Shown in pieces: positions 10,715-20,039 of a DNA stretch of 27,306 bases. The notes under the pieces were generated by a model. That model was given only the letters and a program-made list of their open reading frames with translations. It ran no database searches and was not told the origin of the DNA. This DNA comes from Candidatus Eiseniibacteriota bacterium (GTDB lineage: Bacteria > Eisenbacteria > RBG-16-71-46 > CAIMUX01), in the NCBI GenBank assembly GCA_016712505.1, contig JADJQY010000012.1, positions 1 to 27,306 of the forward strand, given 5' to 3'. The translations under genes were made by a program, and so were the position numbers. Numbering within the stretch: position 1 is the first letter of the stretch; each line of letters starts with the position of its first letter.

Positions 10715-12062
10715 TCACGCACCGAGCGAGGGAAGCCCTCGTTCGGCGAACCAGCGATTCGGAAGGGCAATGTGCAGCGCCATGCCCGAGTTCTTCCACC
10801 AGCGGCGCGTGTTTGCCGCTATCCGAGCGGCAGTCGTAGAGCCTAACCCGCGCGAGACCAGCTCGCGGTAAGTCGTGCGCCCTCGTTTCCACTGCTTCAG
10901 TTGGATCGCTCGGAGTCGGTGACGGATCCATTCATCAAGCTCTCGGAAGACCTGTGGCGTCTCGGCCAGACGGAAGTATGCCTTCCACCCCAGCAGGTAC
11001 GGCCGCAGCTTTCCGATCACTTGCCCCAGGCTCCGTCCTCCCAGGCGGCGGGTCATCGATCGCACCCGTTGCTTCATCGCGTTCAGAGCTTTCTCCGCGA
11101 CGCGGACCCGGACTGTCTTTCCCGCGCCCACCCAGAGGGAGAACCCGAGGAACTTCCGATCCCAGACCCGCGCCACCGCGCTCTTCGACTCGTTGATCTG
11201 GAGCTTCAAGTCGCCGTAGAGACGACGCAGCAGAGCCATCACTCGTTCGCCCGCTCGCTTCGACCGCACATAGACATTGCCGTCATCGGCGTAGCGCACG
11301 AAGGCATGACCCCGCTGGTCCAGCTCCTGATCGACTTCGTCGAGGAGCAGGTTGGCCAGAAGCGGTGAGAGAGGTCCTCCTTGCGGAGTCCCTTCGTGCC
11401 GCTCCATGACCACTCCTTGGCTCATCACGCCTGCTTCCAGATACCGACGGACCAGTCGCAGCACCCGTTTGTCCTCGATCCGCTTCGCCAACCGTCCCAT
11501 CAAGAGGTCGTGGTTCACCCGGTCGAAGAACTTCTCCAGGTCCACGTCCACCACCCAGCGACGGCCTGCCTGGACGTACCCTCGCGCACGCCGTACGGCA
11601 TCGTGCGCCCGGCGTCCCGGTCGGAAACCCGTAGCTGTGATCGGAGAAGGTTGGATCGAAGATCGGTTGGAGGACTTGAAGCAGGGCTTGCTGGATGAGG
11701 CGGTCCACTACGGTCGGGATGCCAAGCTCGCGCTCGCCACCACCCGCCTTGGGGATGAGCTGCCGCTTCACCGGCTGCGGTCGGTAGGTGCCTGCCAGCA
11801 GTTGCTCGCGGACTCCTGCCCAATGTTCCTGCAGCCAGGCCGGTAGCGCTTCCACCGTCATCCCATCGATCCCGAGACTGCCCTTGTTTTCCCGAACTCG
11901 CTTGTACGCGGCCAGCATGTTGGGACGGCTCACCGCCCGTTCCATGACACCGCTCGCTCCTGAGCCCTCTTTCTCTCGAGGAGCCGTTGAGGTCTCCACA
12001 CTCCGTTCTACACTCGGGGCTTCACCCCTACCCTCGAACGGGAGCTCCAATTGCTCGGACAT
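10715..12062 (-). CDS. ltrA: Group II intron reverse transcriptase/maturase, one frameshift
   Basis: ATG 12062 lies 11 nt after a GGAGAGG site. About 449 codons, in the range of IIC proteins without an endonuclease domain. RT motifs in order are VRENKGSLGIDGMTVEALP, IPKAGGGERELGIPTVVDR, FSDHSYGF (then RPGRRAHDAVRRAR after the shift), VDVDLEKFFDRVNHDLLM, EGTPQGGPLSPLLANLLLDE, and the active site FVRYADDGNVYV. The maturase X domain follows (KLRPYLLGWKAYF, EWIRHRLRAIQLKQWKRG) and the protein ends AERGLPSLGA. No HNH endonuclease motif follows. One extra base near 11620-11626 splits the frame just after SYGF. If real, the intron could not make its own maturase; given the window's general indel load it may be an error. 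Confidence 0.93.
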
Positions 12063-12288
12063 CTGTGACCTGACCTCTCCGATCCCCGTGAGCGAAAAGC
12101 TCTCCCTCTCGTTCGGCCCTTCGTCGCCTCGCGGCGACTACTACGGCCTCGGCTGACTTCTCGCTCCGCCGATCGCTCGGCGTCGCCCCTTTCAGGCGTG
12201 AAGCGAGATCTCCCGGGTAAGAACACAGACCTTCCCCGCAACACCGCCGGATTTACGCCACGTCCCCTTGGTCACGAAGGCTTCGCGG

Positions 12289-12294
12289 TCACTT
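12289..12294 (-). other. Candidate EBS1 of the group II intron
   Basis: Minus strand AAGTGA lies in the loop of a GCGG...CCGC hairpin, 179-184 nt from the intron 5' end. It can pair with the last six exon bases TTACTT (12478-12473) with five Watson-Crick pairs and one G-U. Position and loop presentation fit an EBS1, but this was found by eye only. Confidence 0.45.
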
Positions 12295-12478
12295 GCCCGC
12301 TCGCCTCGGTCAGCAGCGCCTCGTATCCGGTTCTTGTCCATCGGCCCGCGGGTTCGTTCCACGCTTCCTTCGGACGGTCGGTCGCCCTTCCGCCCCTGCG
12401 CTTCCCTTCCTTCGCTGTGACCTGCTCAGGAGAGGCCTCTCACCTCTAAGTCTGTGCCCATGCCGGGCGCACAAGTAA

Positions 12479-12508
12479 GAGGGGCGGGGGCCGAAGCCAC
12501 CGCCCCTC
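12479..12508 (-). terminator. Intrinsic terminator of the BNR/VPS10-like gene, host site of the intron
   Basis: Minus strand GAGGGGCGGTGGC-TTCG-GCCCCCGCCCCTC: 12 of 13 pairs with a TTCG tetraloop, followed by TTACTT, 31 nt after the stop codon at 12540. The group II intron begins immediately after TTACTT. Confidence 0.85.
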
Positions 12509-12539
12509 CGATCATCCCACCCGCCGGGACTGCACGATC

Positions 12540-15095
12540 TCAGCGGCGCAGCAGGAGCTTGCGCGTGGCGACCTGGTCGCCGGCCGAGAGGCGGGCGAAG
12601 TAGACGCCGTCGGCGAGATCGCCGCGCGACCACTCGATCATGCGGATGATGCCGTCGGCGGAATCGCTTCGGCGATCGGGGCAACGCGGCGGCCGGCGAG
12701 GTCGAAGATCTCGAGGCGCGCGGGGGTGGTGCCGCTGGCGGCGAAGCGGAAGGTGGTCTGCTGCTGCACGGGGCTGGGGAACGGGGCGTCGAGCAGGAGT
12801 TGACGGCTCCGGGTCTCGGAGGGATCAATCGCCGCCGAGTTGGGGGTGAGGTCGATCTCCCAGACGGCACGACCGTAGGTGCCGGCGACGAGCTTTCGCG
12901 CGTCGCGCCGGATCTCCAGGTCGACCACCACGGCGTTGACCAGGCCGGCGCCAAAGGGGAGCCAGGTGGCGCCGCCGTCGGTCGTGCGGAAGACGCCGAT
13001 GTCGGAACCGACGTACCAGTGGTTGGGAAACGCCGGGTCGACGATGAGGGTGTTCGCCGGCTGGTCCGGATAGTCGCCGGTGACATCGGTCCAGGAGATG
13101 CCGCGATCCGTGGTGCGAACGATGTGCGGTCCACCGGTGCCGTAGCCGCCGAAGACGACGAAGGCGCCGTCGAGGTTGCTCGGATCGGCCTGGATCTTGA
13201 TGGCGTTGCCGGTGCCGGGAAAACTGGCCGACTGAATCCAGCTCGCACCGTCGTTGGTCGTGACGTAGACGCCGGCGGCGTTCGACACGGTCCAGACCAC
13301 GTTGCCGTCCGAGGGGTTCATCGAGATCCAGGATGCGGTCTGGAAGCCGACGTTGGCCCACGAGTTGCCGCCGGTCGTGGTGCGGAAGACGCCGGAGGTG
13401 GTCGAGGTGTAGAGGTGGCTCCCCGCCGCCTGGTCCTGGTCGACCGGAGTCAGCCACGCGCCGGCTCCGGAAGATCCCGGTCTGGATGTTGTTCCAGTTC
13501 TGCCCGCCGTCGGTCGACTTGATGTGCCGCCCCCCCTGCCACTCGGAATAGACGATGTCGGCATTCGCCGGATCGATGTTGTGCACGAACCCGTCGGCGA
13601 TGAAGGTGGAGTGGAACCAGGAGTCTTCATCGAGTCGCCCGGGCATCCCGTTGTCCTGGGTTCCTCCCATGATGAACAGCGGATCGGACTGGGCGACGCC
13701 GATGTCGTAGAACTGATAGGTGACGATGCCGGCGCGGCGCGGAGCCCAGGTGTCGCCGTCGTCGGTCGAGTGCCAGGGGCCGCCGTCGGTCGTGATCCAG
13801 ACCGTGGAGGTGGATCCGGGTTCGTAGACCAGGCCGTGGTTGTCCCAGTGGGGCGAGATCTCGTCACCAAAGGGGGCCCCGGAGTTCAGGTTGACGAAGT
13901 TGGAGGCTCCGTTGCTCGATACGTAGAGCGCGGTGCCTCCGGCAATGACCCGCTCGGCGTCATTCGGATCGGCCGCGATCACGTTGTTGTACCAGCCCTG
14001 TCCCCCGCCCATGTTGGTGCCGGTGTTCCCGGACCTGCCAGGTAGCGCCGGCATCGGTGCTACGGTAGATCCCGATCGTGCCCCACGATCCGCTGGCGAT
14101 GTAGTGGGCATAGATGTAGTTCCGATTGGCCGGGGTCACCGCGAGCCGGGTCTGGGCGATCGTCGCGGGGGTTCGGGCTGTCCGGTGCCGGCCAGGTTGA
14201 AGGTGAGTCCATCATCGGTCGAGACGTAGACCCCGTTGGTCGTCTGGGAGTTGGTGAAGGGGTCGCGGCACTTGGTGACGTACACCCGGCTCGCGCTGCC
14301 CGGCTGCCACTTCACGTCCATGTAATTGCCGCCTGAGAGGACCTGCGTCCAGGTGTCCCCCTGGTCGGTTGAACGCCAGAGGCCGTCATTCGCGCCGGCC
14401 AGGATCGTCCCGGTGAGCGGGTTATCCGATCATGTTGAACCCGTGATTCGACGGGACGGCGTAGGAAATGGAGGTCTGGTTCCAGGTCGCGCCGGCGTCG
14501 GTCGAGCGGAGCAGGCCGACCCGAAGATCCCCCTTGCCCCGAGGCGACGAACCCGACGCCGTTTCCTTCTCCGGTCCCCATCAGGACAACGTTCGGATCG
14601 GCATTGAGGACGCAGACTGCGCCGACGGCCAACGTGGGGAGATCATCGGTCGTGGTGCTCCAGGTGTCTCCACCGTCGAGCGACTTCCAGAGACCGCCTC
14701 CGGCCGAGCCGACGTAGACCACATCCGCGTTGGTCGGATCGAAGTCGACCGCGACAGCGACCGGAGTACTCCACCGGACCGATGGCGAACCAGTTGGGAT
14801 CGGTTCCGCGCGCGAGCTGCTGCTTCGCCGCGGCAAAGTACTCGAGGCAGCGCCGCGGCCGAGACACCGGCAGGCGCGGTGCGGGTCGATTGGAACCAGA
14901 GTTCGCGGTTGCATGGCTTCCAGCCGCTGCTCTTGGTTTCCTTCAGCTCCGGGTGCTGTTCGGTACTCCCAGGCGGGCCAGTCCGAGCGGTTCCTCAGCG
15001 GCAACGGGCCGGCCGCGCCGACGACGAGGGAAACAAGCGAGAGAACGGAGACGGCGGTCGCGCTTCGGGACAGCCGGAGCGATGGAGATACCCAC
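12540..15095 (-). CDS. Large secreted BNR/Asp-box (VPS10/sialidase-like propeller) protein with FlgD-like tail, frameshifted
   Basis: A strong AAGGAGG at 15102-15108 points to GTG 15095 as the start. An early shift then leads into the signal peptide SATAVSVLSLVSLVVGAAG. The mature part begins DWPAWEYRTAPGAEGNQEQR. Many Asp-box repeats follow: SLDGGDTWS, STDDGLTF, STDDGDTWAP, STDGGQNW, TTTGGNSW, TNDGASW, TTDRGISW and TTDGGATW, with PTNADVVYVGSAGGGLWKS-type blade strands. This is a beta-propeller fold as in sialidases and sortilin. The C-terminus is a FlgD-like domain (FRFAASGTTPARLEIFDLAG), then FARLSAGDQVATRKLLLRR and TGA 12540-12542. Length is about 850 codons. Frame breaks lie near 15080, 14850, 14420, 14180, 13460 and 12650. 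No sialidase active-site arginines can be assigned, so enzymatic activity is unproven. Probably exported and anchored or secreted via its C-terminal domain. Confidence 0.8.
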
Positions 15096-15260
15096 GTGCT
15101 TCCTCCTTGATGGGGTGTGATGGGTTTGCGCCCGGCCAAGTCGATGTGACGCAACGGGCTCTGAGACGCAAGAAGACATCTGGTCTATATGGGAATTTGT
15201 CCCGTTCATCTGAGTCGCGTCGGGGCGGGCGGACTGCAGGTACGCTCGCAACCAACGGCT

Positions 15261-17621
15261 CTACGGCGGAAAACCGGGAGTTGTTTCCGGGGCGGCGACC
15301 CGCGCGAGACGAACGAGAACCCCCCGTCGCGCCGAGGCGTGGCGGGGGCGTGGAGCAACCTTCGAAAGGTCAGTTGGCCGACACGGCGAGGATTGGCGCT
15401 GAGCGGGTCCTTTCGCCTGATGGACTGCGGTCGACTCGTCGAGCAGCCGGTCGACCGAGCGGCGCACGAAGGCGATCACGCAGCCGACGAAGATCAGGAT
15501 CGCGCCGAACCAGAGGAGGTTGATCAGCGGCCTCTTGCTCGCCTCGACCAGCATGGAGCCGGCGCCGGGCGCGCTCGCGTCTTCCGCTCCGACCCGGATG
15601 ACCCCCTGCTCCACCGACATGCCGCCGAGGGTGAAGGAGAGTTCCGTCGCCAGCTGACTCTGCACCGCGACGCCCTGCATCTTGCCGCCGTACATGCGAA
15701 GCGGGAGAACGAGCGACTCGGTCTGACCGTCACGCGCCAGTTGCACCAGCGCGGAGACGCTCATCTCCTCATGGTCGCCGCCCCCCATCTCGAACCGTTC
15801 GAAGGTCAGGGTCGAGCCGTGCCAATCGACCGGCGTTCCCTTGGGCAGCTCGAGCGCCTCGGTGCCAGCGTGACTGTTGATCTCCTCGGGGGAGATGTAC
15901 AGATCCCCGGTCAGCCGACGGAGAATGGCCGGCTTGCGGAAGAGCTGCCCGTTGGGCAGCGTGAAGCAGGTCATCTCCGTCCTGATCGCGCCGGAGTGCG
16001 AGGCGCCGCCGGCCAGCGATCCGACCTCGAGGGCGTAGCGATCCTTCGGCTCCGACCCTGCAATGAACCCGTGATAGGTGATGGTGCGATCGAGCACCTC
16101 GACCGCCTGACCCTGAGGGAGGCGCGCCCGCTCCGAGGTGTCCCACGACTCGCTGGCCACCACCCCCCGATCATCATCATGCCGAATCCGATGTGCGCGA
16201 CCGCCGCGCCGGTGGTGAGGAAGCGGTGGGCGCCACGTGCGCGAAGCGGATCAGGTTCGACACCACGGTGAAGGTGCCACCGAAGAAAAGCAGAAGCTGA
16301 CCGATTCCGCGCCCGCCCAGGGCGTAGGCGACGATCGTGATCACCGCCGCGACCGCGGCGGAGGGGGCGAGCCGCTGCAGTGAGCGACGGATCGGCACCG
16401 GAGCCCAGGTGAGGAACGGTCCGATCCCGAGCAGCAGCACGAGCAGCACGTAGATCGGCAGGTTGACCTGATTGTAGAACCCGGCGTTGGGAGTGCCCGT
16501 GTTCCCGAACCAACCGGAGAGAATCGGCCACGAGGTCCCGAGGAGAACGAGGAAGGCCGAGATGACGAAGAGCACCAGCGTGCCGGTGAGGACCAACGGC
16601 CAGGCGAAGGCGGACGAGATGGTCGGCGTCCGTTCGCGCTTGCGGCGCAGGATGGTCCAGACCGAGACGGCGGTCACCGCGGTCATCCCGCTGAGCAACC
16701 AGCTATAGACGGTCCCCTTGGGGAACGAGTGGACCGAGAAGTCGGCCAGGACGCCGCTCCGGGTGAGGAAGGTGGCGTAGATCACGGTGAGGTAGCACCC
16801 CATCGCGAGCAGCGGGTTGGTCAGCCGAAGCGCTCCGGTCATCTGCTGGACGATGAACCCGTGCAGGAGAGCGGTGACCATCAACCAAGGAATGAGCGAC
16901 GCATTCTCGACCGGGTCCCAGCCCCAGAAGCCGCCCCAACCGAGCACCTTGTAGGCCCAGAAGGCGCCGAGCGCGATCCCGACCCCGAGCGTGATAAAGC
17001 CAAAGAGAGCAAAGCGCAGTCCGGGAATGATCCAGCGGGTCTCGTCCCGCTTCCAGATACCGACCATCGCGAGCACGGCGGGGATGGTGAGCGCGGCATA
17101 GCCGAGGAATACGACCGGCGGATGGGTCGCCATCCACGGATCCTGCAGGAGTGGGTTGAGGCTGTTGCCGTCGGCCGGGACGGTCGCCCTGAGCCGGAAC
17201 GGGTCGGCGTTGGATGCAGCATGAGCAGATTCAGCAGCGCGACCGTTCCGAGGTAGGTGGTCATGACCAGCGGCCGCTGCCACGACTCCTTGTAGAGCAG
17301 CCAGTATCCGAGCACGGCGCCGAAGAGAGCCCAGAGGAGGTAGGTCCCCTCCTGTCCGCCCCAGAAGGCGGAGATGAGATACAGCATCGGCAGATCGCGC
17401 GAGGAGTAGTGGACCACGTACTCGTAGCGGAAATCGTGGCGCAGGATCGCGGTGAAGAGGGCGATCGAGGCGAAGACCAGCATTGCGGTCATGGTGTCAT
17501 AGGCGCGGCGGAACAGCCGCGCTCGGAGGGGAGCATGCCCTCGGCTCCAGCGCACGCCGGCGACCAGGGCGACGAGGGTTGCGATGGCCGCGATACGAAT
17601 CAGCCAACTCCCGGGGTTCAT
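15261..17621 (-). CDS. ccmF: Cytochrome c maturation protein CcmF-like, frameshifted
   Basis: ATG 17621 follows GGAGGAG. The N-terminal part has several membrane helices (AAIATLVALVAGV, TAMLVFASIALFTAIL) and SSRDLPMLYLISAFWGGQEG. After a shift near 17215 the chain continues NSLNPLLQDPWMATHPPVVF and the signature tryptophan-rich heme-handling motif WGGFWGWDPVENASLIPW, then FLTRSGVLADFSVHSF. These are all typical of CcmF. After a second shift near 16170 comes a C-terminal periplasmic region (AVEVLDRTITYHGF, LTGDLYISPEEI) and a last membrane helix, LLWFGAILIFVGCVIAFV. At about 787 codons it is longer than the usual 650. CcmF with CcmH ligates heme to apocytochromes c in the inner membrane. No other ccm genes are in the window. 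It lies 39 nt behind the Rrf2 gene on the same strand and may share its transcript. Confidence 0.9.
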
Positions 17622-17660
17622 GGTCTCTCCTCCTCTTCCTTCCCGGCCGATCGCCGGGGG

Positions 17661-18206
17661 CTACTGGGCCGCCGCGGGACGGGAGGATCGACGCGGGGCG
17701 TCGATCGGATCCGGGTCCGCGTTCATCAGGGATTGGTTCACGTGATCAGGTGTGGTCGTCGCCTCGGTCCGGTCGTCGGGGCGATCGGGGAGGCAGAGCG
17801 GTCGCTCGGCGTGCAGACCTTGGAGCAGGTCGGCAATGCTGGAGGCGGCGAGCGAGTCTGCCACCAGTCCCGACACGAGGTCGAGACGTTGGTGCAACGC
17901 GCAGAGGTGCTCTCCGTGCTCCGGGCGACCCAACGGGCAGGTGTGGATGCGACGGATCGGGTCGACGGCGTTCACCACGTCCAGCACGGTCATCTCGGTC
18001 GCCGGCCGGGCGAGCACGAACCCGCCGTTCAAACCGCGACGCGAGCGAACGACCCCAGCGCGCGCGAGCGAGAGCAGCACCTTCGCCATGTAGCCGGGCG
18101 GCACCTTTCCCAGGGTCGCGATCTCGCGCGCGGTCATCGCCGCATCCGGTGCGTGGGCGAGGCAGACGATCGCTCGAAGCGCGTACTCGCTGGTCTGAGA
18201 GATCAT
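17661..18206 (-). CDS. Rrf2-family transcriptional regulator (NsrR/IscR-like)
   Basis: An intact frame of 181 residues from ATG 18206, chosen because GGAGG lies just upstream and the protein then starts MISQTSEYALRAIVCLA as in the family. The winged helix has MTAREIATLGKVPPGYMAKV and VRSRRGLNGGFVLARP, the recognition helix and wing of Rrf2 proteins. The dimer helix region carries two cysteines in THTCPLG-type context (IHTCPLGRPEHGEHLCALH), similar to the Fe-S binding loop. Only two of the usual three cysteines are present, so cluster ligation may use another residue. The tail after about 150 is a charged, proline-rich extension. It faces RIC divergently across 223 nt with palindromes between them, so it probably represses RIC and itself and responds to NO or Fe-S status. 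The specific NsrR label is an inference. Confidence 0.9.
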   Translation of the reverse strand: MISQTSEYALRAIVCLAHAPDAAMTAREIATLGKVPPGYMAKVLLSLARAGVVRSRRGLNGGFVLARPATEMTVLDVVNAVDPIRRIHTCPLGRPEHGEHLCALHQRLDLVSGLVADSLAASSIADLLQGLHAERPLCLPDRPDDRTEATTTPDHVNQSLMNADPDPIDAPRRSSRPAAAQ

Positions 18207-18230
18207 CGCTCCTCCGCTATTCGGATTTAT

Positions 18231-18244
18231 GGATGTTGACATCC
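18231..18244. promoter_or_regulatory. Operator-like palindrome 1 near the Rrf2 start
   Basis: GGATGT-TG-ACATCC, perfect over six pairs, lies 25 nt upstream of the Rrf2 start codon. Flanking TT and AA extend the dyad. An overlapping TTCGGAT...ATCCGAA repeat is also present. Likely a binding site for autoregulation. Confidence 0.5.
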
Positions 18245-18247
18245 GAA

Positions 18248-18261
18248 ATATCGACCGATAT
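18248..18261. promoter_or_regulatory. Operator-like palindrome 2 in the Rrf2/RIC intergenic region
   Basis: ATATCG-AC-CGATAT, perfect over six pairs, starts 4 nt after palindrome 1. The two centres are about 17 bases apart, so dimers could bind on nearly opposite or neighbouring faces. Confidence 0.5.
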
Positions 18262-18305
18262 CGTTTCCGACATCGAGATTAGTTTCTCTCCTTTGTGGAT
18301 CGGAT

Positions 18306-18330
18306 GCAACTGGCTAGTTGCTTATAAGCA
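18306..18330. promoter_or_regulatory. Overlapping palindromes upstream of RIC
   Basis: GCAACT-GGCT-AGTTGC (18306-18321) overlaps TGCTTATAAGCA (18319-18330), a perfect 12-base palindrome containing a TATAAG -10-like core. This could be the RIC promoter with an operator on it. Confidence 0.4.
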
Positions 18331-18429
18331 CAAAAGGGGACATGGAGTCTCGGCAGTCCCGGCGCAGACAGGGGTGGCTTATCCCTGAACTGCCTGTAAT
18401 TAAATCGCTTACGTTCTCTGGAGAGCACG

Positions 18430-19138
18430 ATGAAATACGACGAGGCGACCCTGGGGCAATTGGTAGTGGAGCAGCCGACGCGGGCGCGGGTGTTCGAGCA
18501 GAGGGGGTTGGACTACTGCTGCGGAGGGAAGGTGCTCCTGCGGGAGGCCTGCGCGACCCATGGACTGCCCCTGGACGAGATCGCGGCCGAGCTCGAGCGG
18601 GTCGACGCGGAGTCGCTCGAGACAACGGCCGTGGACCCGGCGCGGCTTCCACGCGATCCGCGAGAGCTGATCCGCCAGATCGTGGAGACCCATCATGTTT
18701 ACCTGAAGAGCGAGATGCCGCGGATCTCCGCTCTGGCCGCAAAGGTCACCAACGCCCACGGCACCCGGCATCCAGAGCTCACCGCGGTCGCCGCAACCTA
18801 CGAGGAACTCCGCGCGGAACTCGAACCGCACCTCCTCAAGGAGGAGCGAGTCCTGTTCCCCTGGATCGAACGGCTCCGCGACCCCAGGAAGCGCCGCCGG
18901 GCCGGCCACCGTCGCCGCTCCAATCCAGGTCATGGAGGCCGACCATGAATTGGCCGGATCGCTCCTGGCCAAACTACGGGAGTTGACCGGCGGATACGCG
19001 ACTCCAGCGGATGGTTGCCCGACGTTTCACGCGTTCTACGGCGCGTTGGCCCTCCTCGAGGCGGACACCCATCGGCATATCCACGCGGAGAACAACCTGC
19101 TGTTTCCGCTGGCGCTCGAGCTGGAAGCGAGCGCGTGA
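18430..19138 (+). CDS. ric: Iron-sulfur cluster repair di-iron protein RIC (YtfE/ScdA), one frameshift
   Basis: ATG 18430 follows GGAGAG. The N-terminal DUF542/ScdA_N domain is MKYDEATLGQLVVEQPTRAR with the signature GLDYCCGG. The hemerythrin-like domain then supplies the metal histidines and glutamates in order: VETHHVYLKSEMP, HPELTAVAA, EPHLLKEERVLFPWI, and after a shift near 18900 MEADHELAGSLL, FHAFYGALALLE and THRHIHAENNLLFPLALE, ending at TGA 19136-19138. About 236 residues, the normal length. RIC proteins restore Fe-S clusters damaged by nitric oxide or peroxide in the cytoplasm. The divergent Rrf2 regulator matches the common NsrR-RIC arrangement. Genes are named ytfE in E. coli and scdA in Staphylococcus. 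Confidence 0.95.
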
Positions 19139-19150
19139 GCGACTGATCGG

Positions 19151-19180
19151 GCGCGGGTGGGCTGCGATGTCCACCCGCGC
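19151..19180. terminator. Bidirectional terminator between RIC and the esterase gene
   Basis: GCGCGGGTGG (19151-19160) and CCACCCGCGC (19171-19180) pair perfectly over ten bases around a 10-nt loop. It lies in the 61-nt gap between two convergent stop codons. T tracts are poor on both sides. Confidence 0.6.
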
Positions 19181-19199
19181 TTGGCCTCGTCCCGGGAGA

Positions 19200-19858
19200 T
19201 CAGGCAAGCTCCCGCCCGGGAGTGACGTCCAGGCGCGCCGAAAGCCACGCTCGGATCGCGGAGATCTGAAGCCGCCCGAGCGAGTGACCGCCGGGGAAGC
19301 GAGCCAGAGTCGCGTCGACCCCGGCGGCGAGAAGGGCCGCTTCCCTTCCTCCGCCCCTCGACCGGAACGGCGGCATCTCGCTCACCGTGACAGAGCAGGC
19401 TGAGAAGCTGGCCTCTGCGGCTGCTTTCATCTCCGGCCCGAGGATCTCGGCTTTGACGCGCGCCCCGGGAGATGATCATCCTCGGAAGCGATCGATGCGG
19501 CGAAGGGGCGATGACCGACCCGCAGTACTTCTGGGAGAAGCCGAGGAGAAAGCGGGCGCCGGGTCTAAGCCCAGCGTCGACTCCGCCCCGTCGATCGCGG
19601 ATAGCAGGGTCTGCTCGACCCGATCGAGTTCGCGCCGAAAGCGATCCCGGTCGCCGTCATAGTCGTATCAACTGGCGCCCGGGCCTGCGCCGGTCAAACC
19701 TTCGGCCGGCCGTGGACCGCGAAAGCTCAGAATGTGAATCGGAGGTCGAACAGCCCCTGGAGCAGCAGGGAAAAGCCGTCCTCGTTCATGCGAAAGCCAT
19801 GGAGCGTGACCAGAACTGAGCCTCCGGACGGACCGCGGCACCGTCGCGACGCCAGCAC
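19200..19858 (-). CDS. Phospholipase/carboxylesterase-like alpha/beta hydrolase, frameshifted
   Basis: GTG 19858 lies just behind GGAGGAGG. Pieces in order: SVLVTLHGFRMNEDGFSLLL, FDLRFTF...FRGPRPAEG, FRRELDRVEQTLLSAIDG, FLLGFSQ (nucleophile elbow G-x-S, glycine side damaged by an indel), RIDRFRGMIIS, LLCHGERDAAVPVE (acid Asp loop), REAALLAAGVDATLARFPGG, then HSLGRLQISAIRAWLSARL with the catalytic His, and TGA 19200-19202. This is the full Ser-Asp-His triad of the Abhydrolase_2 family, of about 220 residues. No signal peptide is evident, so it is probably cytoplasmic. Frame breaks lie near 19725, 19670, 19545, 19490 and 19380. Substrate unknown; short-chain esters or lysophospholipids are usual. 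Confidence 0.75.
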
Positions 19859-20039
19859 AACGCCTCCTCCCCCCACTTTCCCCCGCTGGACTGGATTCAC
19901 CACCACCCCCCCGATCGGGCCACCGGATCTCCACCCGCCGAAACCGTACGGCGGACCGCCCCTGACCTCGCGGGACACGCCTATACTGCGCCGGTCCGTT
20001 GTCAAATTCGAAACCCGCGAGCGCGGGGCAAGGAGCAAC

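Larger units (their letters stand above)
10624..12472 (-). mobile_element. Group II intron (IIC-like), complete, about 1.85 kb
   Basis: On the minus strand the 5' end is GTGCG at 12472-12468 (GTGCGCCCGGCATGGGCAC), the canonical GUGYG start. The 3' end, CCTATCCCGAT at about 10624, ends in the expected AY. Domain V and VI are present at 10624-10702. The reverse transcriptase lies in the position of domain IV. A 410-nt 5' ribozyme part (12063-12472) carries a candidate EBS1. The insertion point is 6 nt after a terminator stem, which is the known target preference of class IIC introns. It interrupts no gene and lies between two convergent genes for surface proteins. Confidence 0.85.

Noticed and set aside
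14468..15523. Plus-strand open frame of 351 codons
   Set aside because: It covers the antisense of the BNR gene and the ccmF tail; its composition is arginine- and proline-rich as in shadow frames.
15189..16271. Long plus-strand open frame (360 codons) opposite ccmF
   Set aside because: It is antisense to clear CcmF sequence, lacks motifs and a ribosome-binding site, and arises from high GC content.
18352..18394. GGCAGT...ACTGCC inverted repeat in the RIC leader
   Set aside because: Six pairs spanning 31 bases is weak and can occur by chance.
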